Shown: piece after piece, positions 1-6,739 of the stretch
Layout of the letters: every line of letters begins with the position of its first letter
Position numbering within the stretch: the first letter of the stretch is position 1
Assembly: GCA_023430285.1 (NCBI GenBank)
Contig: JAEZAV010000058.1
Location: 1 to 8,851 of the forward strand
Length of the DNA: 8,851 nt
Origin: Methanobacteriota archaeon
GTDB taxonomy: Archaea; Methanobacteriota; Methanobacteria; Methanobacteriales; Methanobacteriaceae
Direction of reading: 5' to 3'
Position numbers and translations under genes: made by a program
Notes under the pieces: model-generated
Told to the model about the DNA's origin: nothing
What the model saw: the letters and a program-made list of their open reading frames with translations, nothing else
The model's database searches: none

Positions 1-1
1 A

Positions 2-166
2 ACAGATTTCATAGGATACTTCAAGATCAATGGAGTAGATACTGATTTTGAAGGAACTTACAGATTTGTGCCACAAGGTACAAGGATAGCAGTTGTATCC
101 AGCTACTTATGGTGGAATGTAAACTCAACAAACAAAACACAAATAAACAAAACCTATTACATTTAA
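2..166 (+). CDS. C-terminal fragment of an unidentified, probably exported protein
   Basis: An open frame enters from the left edge and stops at TAA 164-166, giving the last 54 residues of a protein whose start lies outside the window. The visible part is rich in Tyr, Thr, Val and Phe (for example GYFKINGVDTDFEG and RIAVVSSYLWW), which suggests beta strands. It ends in an Asn/Thr/Lys-rich tail with three N-glycosylation sequons close together (NST, NKT, NKT). Such a tail is typical of archaeal surface or secreted proteins, but no family can be named from this piece. A poly-T tract follows about 75 bases downstream. The next gene is convergent, so this gene ends its transcription unit. That it is a real gene is fairly likely; its function is unknown. 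Confidence 0.6.
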   Translation, partial: TDFIGYFKINGVDTDFEGTYRFVPQGTRIAVVSSYLWWNVNSTNKTQINKTYYI

Positions 167-240
167 ATTAGTAATTTTAAAATGTGATCCCCGCGTTATG
201 GAGTTATAAATTGGGTTTAAAATTCAATATTTTAATCAAA

Positions 241-256
241 CATTTTTTTATATTTT
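241..256 (+). terminator. Poly-T terminator-like tract after the partial gene
   Basis: A run of seven T (243-249) followed by a T-rich stretch lies in the 190-base convergent gap between the left-edge gene and the TPR-protease gene. Archaeal RNA polymerase commonly stops at U-runs without a strong hairpin. I see no other element in 167-356. Confidence 0.4.
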
Positions 257-356
257 AATTTTTAGAATTAATTAAATAAGGTCTATGGATGTATCTAGTC
301 CAGATATTTGGAGTATCCCTTAATTTCAATGTTTCAATACATTCCCTACGAATATC

Positions 357-1691
357 TCAAGTTATTGGAAGGTAATGGAACAATATTGGAGCATAGAAAG
401 GAACTATTAAAAACAAAAATGAATTTGATATTCCGTGTGAAAGTGTCACTCCAACAATGCTTCTAGTTTTTTGGAATGCATATCCATAGAATAATGCCAC
501 ACCAAACACAAATATTAAATCATAGAAATTGTCCCAGCCTATGTGAAGGGCTGTGAAAATTACCGCAGTGTAAACTAGTCCGAGAAATATTCCGAATACA
601 TTTTCTGCATTCTTTTGTATGATTCCTCTGAAAAGTAATTCTTCAGCCAGCCCAGTTGAGATAGTGAGTATTATTGATGCTAAGATAAGATTAACAGGGT
701 TTAAAACAGCTATGAGTGGTTTGGGCTGGAGAATTATGTATTCGATGGTACCTAAAAATATTCCTGTTAATGCTATTAAGAATTGTACCTTTTTGTTCCC
801 CCATATGAGTCCTATGTGCTGTCTTGTCAAGCCTTGATTCTTCATTATGGTATATGCCGCTGCAAATAGTGGAACAGCAATGATTGGGAACCAATATAAT
901 GGTTCTATCTGCATGAGTGGTATTGAAAGTCCGATGATCCTTATCATTGGCAGTGCCATCATAGATCTAAGCAAGACAGAATAGTTGTAGGACACATTTA
1001 ATGATGAGTTCACTAAGAGTGCCATGAGTATTAATGCTTCGATTAAGAGTCCTGTTTCTTTGTTCACGTACGTTACTGTAACTTCAGCTAGGATCAATGC
1101 AAGAACATAGCTTACAGCGAGGATCTTTTCGCTCCTTGATGTTTTTTGTTTGCCCCTTTCGATTGATAAGTGTTCAATCTTGTCCTTAATTGTTTCCTGT
1201 TTATCGTTGTCTTTAACTTTCCTGTAGATGGATAGTGATCGTCGGTACTCCATGATGGCATCTTCCCAAGCTCCTTGTGCCTCATAGGTACCTGCTGTTA
1301 ACGATATGATTGCTGCCTTTCTTTCTCGATCAGATCTGTTCTCAAATCTGGACTCGGCATCTACGTAGTAGTTTCTTGCGTCTGCATATTTTTCCTGCTT
1401 TTCGTGTATGAGTCCTAAGCCTGTGAGAGCGTAACCTTCACCTATTACGTCATCCGCAGTTTTGTAGGTATTCAAAGACTTTTCGTAGTATTTATGGGCA
1501 TTTTCGTAGTTTTCCTTTTCAATGTAGATGTTTCCTATTTCAAGGAGGGCATCTGCTTCTGTTTTTTTGTCGTCACCACCTTTAAGGTAATCTAGAGCCT
1601 TATAATAGTAGGTCAATGCCTTGTCAAGACTGCCCAATTCATGGAATTTGGATCCCTGAATTAAGTATTCTTGAGCATCTTGCTGAACCAT
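357..1691 (-). CDS. TPR domain fused to CPBP-family intramembrane metalloprotease
   Basis: The protein has 444 residues in two parts. Residues about 6-161 form four tetratricopeptide repeats (about 6-41, 48-81, 86-121, 127-161) with no signal peptide, so this part is cytoplasmic and probably binds a partner protein. From about residue 188 to the end there are eight or so hydrophobic segments. The last part carries all three signatures of the CPBP (CAAX protease and bacteriocin-processing, Abi) family: EELLFR at 350-355, H383 in FTALH, and H419 with N423 in SHGISN. These supply the metal and catalytic residues, so the protease looks intact. Substrate unknown; by family it cuts within or near the membrane, and prenylated-protein processing cannot be assumed in an archaeon. 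The ATG at 1689-1691 is preceded by AGGAG (1701-1705, minus sense) at 9 bases. It is transcribed divergently from the SDR gene and has a palindrome around its likely transcription start. Confidence 0.9.
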   Translation of the reverse strand: MVQQDAQEYLIQGSKFHELGSLDKALTYYYKALDYLKGGDDKKTEADALLEIGNIYIEKENYENAHKYYEKSLNTYKTADDVIGEGYALTGLGLIHEKQEKYADARNYYVDAESRFENRSDRERKAAIISLTAGTYEAQGAWEDAIMEYRRSLSIYRKVKDNDKQETIKDKIEHLSIERGKQKTSRSEKILAVSYVLALILAEVTVTYVNKETGLLIEALILMALLVNSSLNVSYNYSVLLRSMMALPMIRIIGLSIPLMQIEPLYWFPIIAVPLFAAAYTIMKNQGLTRQHIGLIWGNKKVQFLIALTGIFLGTIEYIILQPKPLIAVLNPVNLILASIILTISTGLAEELLFRGIIQKNAENVFGIFLGLVYTAVIFTALHIGWDNFYDLIFVFGVALFYGYAFQKTRSIVGVTLSHGISNSFLFLIVPFYAPILFHYLPIT

Positions 1692-1729
1692 TATTCTATT
1701 CTCCTACAATTTTCTGAATCAAGGGTGAA

Positions 1730-1750
1730 AGTTTTAAACCTTTTAAAACT
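1730..1750. repeat. Perfect 9-bp inverted repeat, candidate operator of the TPR-protease gene
   Basis: AGTTTTAAA (1730-1738) and TTTAAAACT (1742-1750) are perfect reverse complements separated by CCT. The repeat lies just downstream of the minus-strand TATA-like box (1755-1764), where transcription should begin, and about 40 bases before the ATG. A symmetric site over the start point is a usual place for an archaeal repressor. That it binds a protein is inference; the symmetry is seen directly. Confidence 0.45.
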
Positions 1751-1754
1751 CTAT

Positions 1755-1764
1755 TTATTTATAA
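1755..1764 (-). promoter_or_regulatory. TATA box candidate for the TPR-protease gene
   Basis: Read on the minus strand this is TTTATAAATA, close to the archaeal TATA consensus. A start about 25 bases downstream falls near 1734, giving a leader of about 43 bases that includes the AGGAG site at 1701-1705. Confidence 0.45.
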
Positions 1765-1766
1765 AG

Positions 1767-1778
1767 AATATATATTTA
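1767..1778 (+). promoter_or_regulatory. TATA box candidate for the SDR gene
   Basis: AATATATATTTA on the plus strand lies about 90 bases before the ATG at 1868. A start near 1798 would give a leader of about 70 bases. A second AT-rich element, TTTTAATAAAA near 1805-1815, would give a shorter leader, so the assignment is uncertain. The two opposed promoters share a 176-base divergent region. Confidence 0.35.
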
Positions 1779-1867
1779 ACCATAGATTTTAGATTTCAGC
1801 TTGATTTTAATAAAACTAATGTTTAAAATGGGTAAAATTGAACCTTAATAAGATAAATGGTGATGTT

Positions 1868-3085
1868 ATGGATTGGAAAGATACGAATATACTGATTACA
1901 GGTGCTGATGGATTTGTTGGATCCTACCTTGCAGAGGAACTTATTAAAAATGGAGCCACTGTGTATGGGCTGATTCAAAGGGGAACTCAGGGTATCTATT
2001 CTCAAAACTTAGTTAACCATGGGATTGAGGATGATCTTAAAATTGTGGAGGGTGACCTGACTGATATCACGTCCCTTGCAGGTGCATTGGATCTTTCGGA
2101 ACCCGAATATGTTTTTCACTTGGCTGCCCAGTCATTCATACCAGCCTCATTCAAGGATCCATTGAAGACCCAGATGATAAATGCCAATGGAACTAGCAAT
2201 TTGCTTGAAGCCATTCGGATCAAGGATTTAAATCCTAAAATTGTGTTTGCAGGTTCTAGTGATGAGTATGGTCTTGTTATAAGTTCAGAGGAACAGTATG
2301 ATAACCTTAAATCTAAGTATGGGGTTGTTTTTCCAGAGCCAGTTTCCATCCCGGAACTTCCAATTAAAGAATCCAATCCATTGAGACCAATGTCTCCCTA
2401 CGCAACATCCAAGGTGTACTGCGAGTATCTGATGAGAAATTATCATGACTCCTTTGGTTTGGACACCGTGGTTTCGAGGGCGTTCAACCATGAAGGTGCG
2501 GGTCGTGGATCCATGTTCGTTACCTCTGTTGTGACACAACAGGTTTCAGATTTAAAGGCAGGCAAAGTTGATGGTATCAGAATAGGGAATGTGAATGCAC
2601 TCAAGGACTGGTCACATGTTAGGGATGTTGTGAATGGTTACATGCAGCTTGCAGCCAATGGTGTGTCAGGTGATGTTTACAACCAGGGGGCGATGCGTAC
2701 CAACAGTGTGTTGAGCTACATACTACTGAGTCTTGAAACTGAAGGTTACAAAATCAACAAAATTGAAACCTTTAATGGTGAAAAGGTGATTAAGGATCCT
2801 GTAGTTATAAACAACGATCCTGTTTTTAGTGTTAAGTTCGAAAAAACTGCTGTGGACTCTGCTATCCTCGAAGAAGGTTTAGAGTACACAGCCAAAGATG
2901 GTGGTATCAACATATTCACAGATAAGGGTAAGGTTGCAATAGAATTTGATCTTGAAAGATTCAGACCTTCTGAGGTACCAATAAGCCTGTGTGATAACAC
3001 CAAAATTAAGAGTATAGGGGCAAAGTACAACTACTCCATTAAAGACATCATCAAGGATCAGTTAGATCACTTAACCCCCAAATAA
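1868..3085 (+). CDS. GDP-mannose 4,6-dehydratase / GDP-4-keto-6-deoxymannose reductase-like extended SDR
   Basis: This is a 405-residue NAD(P)-dependent nucleotide-sugar epimerase/dehydratase of the extended SDR family. The dinucleotide-binding motif is TGADGFVG (11-18), followed by HLAAQS (84-89), the active-site strand FAGSSDEYG (127-135), and the catalytic pair Y178/K182 in SPYATSK. RAFNHEGAGRGSMFVT (204-219) and NALKDWSHVRD (243-253) match the substrate and oligomer regions of the GDP-mannose dehydratase and Rmd reductase groups, and RPSEV (366-370) matches their C-terminus. The loop is intermediate between the two groups, so dehydratase versus reductase is open. Residues about 295-362 look like an extra segment compared with the usual ~340-residue enzymes. 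I chose ATG 1868 because GGTGAT (1859-1864) lies just before it and the fold begins at once; an upstream TTG at 1838 lacks such a site. The likely role is making a deoxyhexose for surface glycans. Confidence 0.85.
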   Translation: MDWKDTNILITGADGFVGSYLAEELIKNGATVYGLIQRGTQGIYSQNLVNHGIEDDLKIVEGDLTDITSLAGALDLSEPEYVFHLAAQSFIPASFKDPLKTQMINANGTSNLLEAIRIKDLNPKIVFAGSSDEYGLVISSEEQYDNLKSKYGVVFPEPVSIPELPIKESNPLRPMSPYATSKVYCEYLMRNYHDSFGLDTVVSRAFNHEGAGRGSMFVTSVVTQQVSDLKAGKVDGIRIGNVNALKDWSHVRDVVNGYMQLAANGVSGDVYNQGAMRTNSVLSYILLSLETEGYKINKIETFNGEKVIKDPVVINNDPVFSVKFEKTAVDSAILEEGLEYTAKDGGINIFTDKGKVAIEFDLERFRPSEVPISLCDNTKIKSIGAKYNYSIKDIIKDQLDHLTPK

Positions 3086-3321
3086 GCAGGATTTATTACC
3101 ATTATTTTTTCTAGTAATATTAATGATTTTGGTTAAGGATATGGTGTCAAAAAAAGGGCGATGCATCTATATACAATGGATAACATAATAAATAACAGTT
3201 TAAATATCCTAATGGTTGGAGTCAAACAACGGGCTACTGTTTTAGATATAAAAGTTTTGTGCAGCATTTAACAGAGGATAAAATTTAGTTTAATCTATCT
3301 AAAGGGTTTAGGGGACAATTG
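3086..3321. other. Intergenic region with promoter of the receiver-glycosyltransferase gene
   Basis: This 236-base gap holds the SDR terminator tract at its left end. A TATA-like GATATAAAAG lies at 3245-3254, placing a start near 3275 and a leader of about 47 bases for the next gene. AGGGG (3310-3314) is its ribosome binding site, 7 bases before ATG 3322. No open frame or RNA gene was recognised in the rest. Confidence 0.4.
3101..3112 (+). terminator. T-rich terminator-like tract after the SDR gene
   Basis: A run of six T in ATTATTTTTTC lies 15-25 bases after the SDR stop codon, a usual spacing for archaeal poly-U termination. No clear hairpin precedes it. Confidence 0.35.
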
Positions 3322-4602
3322 ATGAACAAAATTAAAGTTTTAGTGGTTGAGGACGAGAGTGTTGTTGCTGTTGGTATCAAAAAGCAGCTGAAGGAACTTG
3401 GGTACGGAGTTGTTGGAACTGCAGCAACAGGAAAAGAAGCAATAAATATAGTTCTACAAAAGAATCCTGATATTATTTTAATGGACATTGTTCTTCAGGG
3501 AGAAATGGATGGTATTGAAACTGCAGAAGTTATTCAGTCCCACACAGACACACCCATCATATACATTACTGCCTACTTCGATGAGGAAGTTTTAAGAAGA
3601 GCCAGATTAACCGAACCCTACGCCTACATGATTAAGCCGATTAAAATAAGCGAACTAAGTGCTAATCTACAGATGGCAACTTACAAGTACAAATCCCAGA
3701 AGAAGAAGGATGAAATTTCCCAGCAGATAACTGCAATAATTCCTGCCTACAACGAACAGGTTTCAATTGGAAGTGTGGTTTTAAAGACACGGATGTATGT
3801 GGACAGGGTCATTGTTATTGATGATGGGAGTTCTGATAGAACAGAAGAGATTGCAGTGCTTGCAGGTGCTGAGATAGTGAAACATCCTGTTAATAATGGA
3901 AAAGGCAAAGCACTTGAAACTGGATTTAATGCTGCTAAAGGCTCTGAGATCCTGGTAACATTAGATGGCGATGGTCAGCACAATGTGACAGACATACCTA
4001 AATTAGTACAGCCCATACTAAATGGAGAAGCAGACATCGTTAATGGAAGCAGGTACCTGAATGGTGATGATGAGGACACACCCGCCTACAGGAGGGTGGG
4101 GCAAAATGTATTGGATGTGGCAACCAACTTCAATGCAAGAAGCGATATAACGGACAGCCAAAGCGGATTTAGAGCTTTTGCTGCCTACACACTTCCAGCT
4201 TTCAAATTTAGAGAATCGGGTTATGGTATTGAAAGTGAAATGATAATTGAAGCCTCAAATGCTGGTTTCAGAATAAAAGAAGTACCCATAGGTGTGAGGT
4301 ATGATGTGAACGGGTCTAAAAAGCATCCCCTAACACATGGTATTGGTGTGCTGGTTAAGGTACTCCAGGATATGGAATTTAACAGACCACTTTACTACTT
4401 CACATTTCCAGGGGTCGCCATGATAGTCATTGGTTTGTTTGCTGGTTTGATCTTCTTTGGACAATACTTGAATCATGAAAGTAGCTCCCTTGCACCGACC
4501 ACTTTAGCTGCACTTCTCACACTTGCAGGTACCTTCATTGCATTTACTGGCATCATACTCCATTCAATGAGTAGGATGATCGAACGAACCATGGGCAAAT
4601 GA
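3322..4602 (+). CDS. Response-regulator receiver domain fused to membrane-anchored family 2 glycosyltransferase
   Basis: This 426-residue fusion begins with a complete CheY-like receiver domain (about 1-122): acidic E10/D11/E12, phospho-acceptor D55 (ILMDIVL), T83 (YITAY) and K105 (MIKPI). A short charged linker (about 122-135) leads to a GT-A glycosyltransferase family 2 domain like dolichol-phosphate mannose/glucose synthases: IIPAYNE (139-145), VIDDGSSDRT (165-174), the DXD site LDGDGQH (214-220) and DSQSGFRAF (278-286). Two hydrophobic helices (about 360-380 and 392-414) then anchor it in the membrane, as in GtrB-type enzymes. All key residues of both domains are present. By family it should move a sugar from a nucleotide donor to a polyprenyl phosphate on the cytoplasmic face; control by phosphorylation of the receiver is inference. 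ATG 3322 follows AGGGG at 7 bases and is preferred to the adjoining TTG 3319. The upstream SDR may supply a donor sugar. Confidence 0.92.
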   Translation: MNKIKVLVVEDESVVAVGIKKQLKELGYGVVGTAATGKEAINIVLQKNPDIILMDIVLQGEMDGIETAEVIQSHTDTPIIYITAYFDEEVLRRARLTEPYAYMIKPIKISELSANLQMATYKYKSQKKKDEISQQITAIIPAYNEQVSIGSVVLKTRMYVDRVIVIDDGSSDRTEEIAVLAGAEIVKHPVNNGKGKALETGFNAAKGSEILVTLDGDGQHNVTDIPKLVQPILNGEADIVNGSRYLNGDDEDTPAYRRVGQNVLDVATNFNARSDITDSQSGFRAFAAYTLPAFKFRESGYGIESEMIIEASNAGFRIKEVPIGVRYDVNGSKKHPLTHGIGVLVKVLQDMEFNRPLYYFTFPGVAMIVIGLFAGLIFFGQYLNHESSSLAPTTLAALLTLAGTFIAFTGIILHSMSRMIERTMGK

Positions 4603-4651
4603 TTACAGTACCACTGACCCATCAATACTATATATACCAAAAATTAATTTC

Positions 4652-4664
4652 ACTATTTTTTTTG
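4652..4664 (+). terminator. Poly-T terminator-like tract after the receiver-glycosyltransferase gene
   Basis: Eight consecutive T (4656-4663) lie about 55 bases after the stop codon, in front of the promoter of the DUF166 gene. This is consistent with poly-U termination in archaea. Confidence 0.45.
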
Positions 4665-4712
4665 ACACCTAAAATTATATTATCACAGAGACAAAAAAAA
4701 TTGGATCGTGTG

Positions 4713-4727
4713 TATAAAATTATTTTA
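4713..4727 (+). promoter_or_regulatory. TATA box with small palindrome before the DUF166-cbiF pair
   Basis: TATAAAAT (4713-4720) is a good archaeal TATA box. It overlaps the 13-base palindrome TAAAATTATTTTA (4715-4727). A start near 4740 leaves a leader of about 45 bases for ATG 4784, and places the upstream alternative starts at 4736 and 4742 on or before the start point. The palindrome is pure A/T and may be chance. Confidence 0.45.
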
Positions 4728-4783
4728 ATGAGCCTTTGAAGATGTGCTCAAAAAATAAATTATTTGTGGTTGGTCTGATAACA

Positions 4784-5686
4784 ATGGATATCAAAATTTA
4801 TATCGTAAGTTCCGGAGAGTATGGTCTTAGGATCATTAACAACATTGCTAAAAATGGTTTTGCAGCTTCTATTGTGGGTATGCATGAATTTCCAGATGAT
4901 CTTCCAGAGTTCATTGACGACCCAGAAAGTTACATCCCAGAAGCTATTCCTGAATCTGATCTTATCCTAGCATTGGGACTCAAGGGAGATATAAATCTAA
5001 CACTCCCCATTATTGCATCTAAAGCCGGGGCAAAAGCTGTTATTTCTGAAATTCATGACCCTACCCAGCTGCCACCGGGACTTCAAAGGGAGGTTGAAGA
5101 ATCTGCAGGAGATATTAAAATTGTTTTTGCAAAGCCTTTCTGTTCCCTTAAACCAGTGGGTAACGATGTTGTGGATGAATTTGCCAGCTACTTCGGTAAA
5201 CCCGAACTTAAAATTGAATCCGACAAACTCATCAAAAACGTGGAAGTCATCTGTGGAGCACCATGTGGTTCAACACAGTTCGTTGCAGATGAACTTGAAG
5301 GTTTTCCTGTTGAAGATGCTGAACTTGAATCTGGAAACAAGATCCACAACTATCCCTGCATAGCTTCCATGGCCACAGATCCCGTGGTTGGAGACACCAT
5401 CCTACACCTTGCAGGCTACAAGATCAAGGAAGCAGTAAAGGCAGGAGTGGGGTTTGCAACAAAATCAGCGGTAGTGGACAAGGATGCATGTATGGGTGGA
5501 ATTGATTGTGACCACAACTGCGTGGATGTGTGTCCAAATGTTAAAATTGGCGATGACACCGTGACTGTTGATGAAGAGAAAAAGGCATTTATAAATCCAG
5601 TTTCATGTGGTTGCTGCGAAATATGTGTCAGGGAATGTCCCTACGGTGCAATTGAAATAGTAGAAGAGAAAATTGATATAAAGTGA
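4784..5686 (+). CDS. DUF166 family protein with C-terminal ferredoxin-like 4Fe-4S domain
   Basis: The 300-residue protein starts with IKIYIVSSGEYGLRI, typical of the DUF166 family, whose reaction is not known to me. The family part (about 1-225) holds conserved-looking cysteines: C120 (KPFCSLKP), C157 and C161 (ICGAPCGST) and C192 (NYPCIAS). The C-terminus carries two iron-sulfur cluster motifs. The first has unusual spacing, C236-x5-C242-x3-C246-x3-C250-P. The second is the classical C275-x2-C278-x2-C281-x3-C285-P, with an extra C277. It should therefore bind two 4Fe-4S clusters and take part in electron transfer in the cytoplasm. ATG 4784 is preferred because the family begins there and the TATA box at 4713 fits; an in-frame TTG at 4736 or ATG at 4742 would add 16 or 14 residues. 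cbiF follows after 64 bases on the same strand, so cotranscription and a link to corrinoid synthesis are plausible but inferred. Confidence 0.9.
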   Translation: MDIKIYIVSSGEYGLRIINNIAKNGFAASIVGMHEFPDDLPEFIDDPESYIPEAIPESDLILALGLKGDINLTLPIIASKAGAKAVISEIHDPTQLPPGLQREVEESAGDIKIVFAKPFCSLKPVGNDVVDEFASYFGKPELKIESDKLIKNVEVICGAPCGSTQFVADELEGFPVEDAELESGNKIHNYPCIASMATDPVVGDTILHLAGYKIKEAVKAGVGFATKSAVVDKDACMGGIDCDHNCVDVCPNVKIGDDTVTVDEEKKAFINPVSCGCCEICVRECPYGAIEIVEEKIDIK

Positions 5687-5750
5687 ATATAAAATAAAAT
5701 TTTTTGGATCATAAGAATTATATGAATTTATTATTTGGAGAAGTACTAAA

Positions 5751-6512
5751 ATGGCTGGAAAAGTAATTTTTATTGGAGGCGGTCCAGGAGACCCCGAACT
5801 TCTAACATTAAAGGCTTACAACGTAATTAAAAAAGCAGATGTTATTATCTACGCAGGATCACTTGTAAACAGAGATGTTCTAAACTCTGCTCGCGAGGAT
5901 TGTCTCATAAGAAACAGTGCATCCATGAACCTGGATGAAATACTCGACCTCATGGAGACCAGTGTGGCTGAAGATAAACTTGTTGCAAGGGTGCACACAG
6001 GAGATCCTGCAATTTACGGAGCCATCGGTGAACAGATAGAGGGACTCAAATCTAAAAATATAGACTTCGATATAATTCCCGGAGTGAGTTCATTTTTTGC
6101 AGCCGCAGCAGCCCTTGAAACAGAACTAACACTGCCTGAAGTTTCACAGACAGTGATCATAACAAGGCCCGAAGGAAGAACCCCTAAACCTTCAAAGGAA
6201 GCTATTTCAAAACTTGCTGAACACGAAGCAACCATGTGCATTTTCTTGGGTGTGCATATGATCGAAGATGTGGTTAAGGATCTGTTAACCCACTACACAC
6301 TTGAAACACCTGTTGCCGTGGTTCAAAAGGCATCATGGCCAGATGAAAAGATAGTACGTGGAAACCTTGGTAACATAGCCTCTAAGGTAGCTGAATCTGA
6401 CATTAAAAAAACAGCCATGATAGTTGTGGGTGATGTCCTGGGAACAGAAAAAGTTACTCCATCAAAACTCTACGACAGATCATTTAAACACGAGTACAGG
6501 GATGCAGAGTAA
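5751..6512 (+). CDS. cbiF: Cobalt-precorrin-4 C11-methyltransferase
   Basis: This 253-residue enzyme belongs to the tetrapyrrole (corrin/porphyrin) methylase family and has the usual CbiF/CobM length. Its motifs in order are FIGGGPGDPELLTLKA (7-22), YAGSLVN (34-40), RVHTGDPAIYGA (80-91), IPGVSSFFAAAAALE (108-122), ITRPEGRTP (136-144) and VAVVQKASWPDE near 190-201. These line the S-adenosylmethionine and substrate pockets, and YAGSL plus the RPEGRTP stretch point to CbiF/CobM rather than CbiL, CbiH or SUMT. In the anaerobic cobalamin pathway it methylates C11 of cobalt-precorrin-4 to give cobalt-precorrin-5A. The ATG follows GGAG (5737-5740) at 10 bases. The 64-base gap from the DUF166 gene has no convincing promoter of its own, which favours one transcript. 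Methanogens need cobamides for the membrane methyltransferase Mtr, which fits. Confidence 0.96.
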   Translation: MAGKVIFIGGGPGDPELLTLKAYNVIKKADVIIYAGSLVNRDVLNSAREDCLIRNSASMNLDEILDLMETSVAEDKLVARVHTGDPAIYGAIGEQIEGLKSKNIDFDIIPGVSSFFAAAAALETELTLPEVSQTVIITRPEGRTPKPSKEAISKLAEHEATMCIFLGVHMIEDVVKDLLTHYTLETPVAVVQKASWPDEKIVRGNLGNIASKVAESDIKKTAMIVVGDVLGTEKVTPSKLYDRSFKHEYRDAE

Positions 6513-6533
6513 TTTTGTGTGTAAGTTTTCAAC

Positions 6534-6547
6534 ATCTCTCTTTTTTT
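6534..6547 (+). terminator. Pyrimidine/poly-T terminator-like tract after cbiF
   Basis: A pyrimidine stretch ending in seven T (6541-6547) lies 20-35 bases after the cbiF stop, the usual form of an archaeal terminator. No stable hairpin was found before it. Confidence 0.5.
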
Positions 6548-6739
6548 AATATGACAACATGCTAGGGTACAATATCATGATGCATTGTTAATTTGAAGTA
6601 ATTAAAATTAAATCTGAACCTGAAGATAATATTATAACCAAAAACAGTGCCCCACGAACTACATTTAATCTTTATTTTGAACCTTATTTTATAAATTAGC
6701 ATACCCGAGAAAAAAATAGTTATAGAGAAATTTTTAAAG
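6548..6739. other. AT-rich convergent intergenic gap
   Basis: The gap between cbiF and the inhibitor gene holds an A-run at 6710-6716, which read on the minus strand is a T-run about 25 bases past the inhibitor stop codon and a likely terminator. An antisense open frame crosses part of the gap but has no start signal or recognisable protein. Nothing else is evident. Confidence 0.4.

Noticed and set aside
619..894. Open frames inside the TPR-protease gene on both strands
   Set aside because: Shadows of a well-supported coding region; no ribosome binding site or recognisable product.
1838..1867. In-frame TTG extension of the SDR gene by ten residues
   Set aside because: No ribosome binding site before TTG 1838, while ATG 1868 has GGTGAT immediately upstream and begins right at the nucleotide-binding fold.
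2116..3030. Antisense open frames of 84-94 codons in the SDR gene
   Set aside because: They mirror the codon pattern of the real gene and encode no recognisable protein.
4736..4783. TTG or ATG extension of the DUF166 gene
   Set aside because: These starts fall at or before the transcription start predicted from the TATA box at 4713, and the family begins at the IKIYIVSSG segment.
6569..6588. Possible operator ACAAT...ATTGT after cbiF
   Set aside because: Only 5 bp pair and the central CATGAT symmetry is off-centre; it is also in a convergent gap with no promoter to control.
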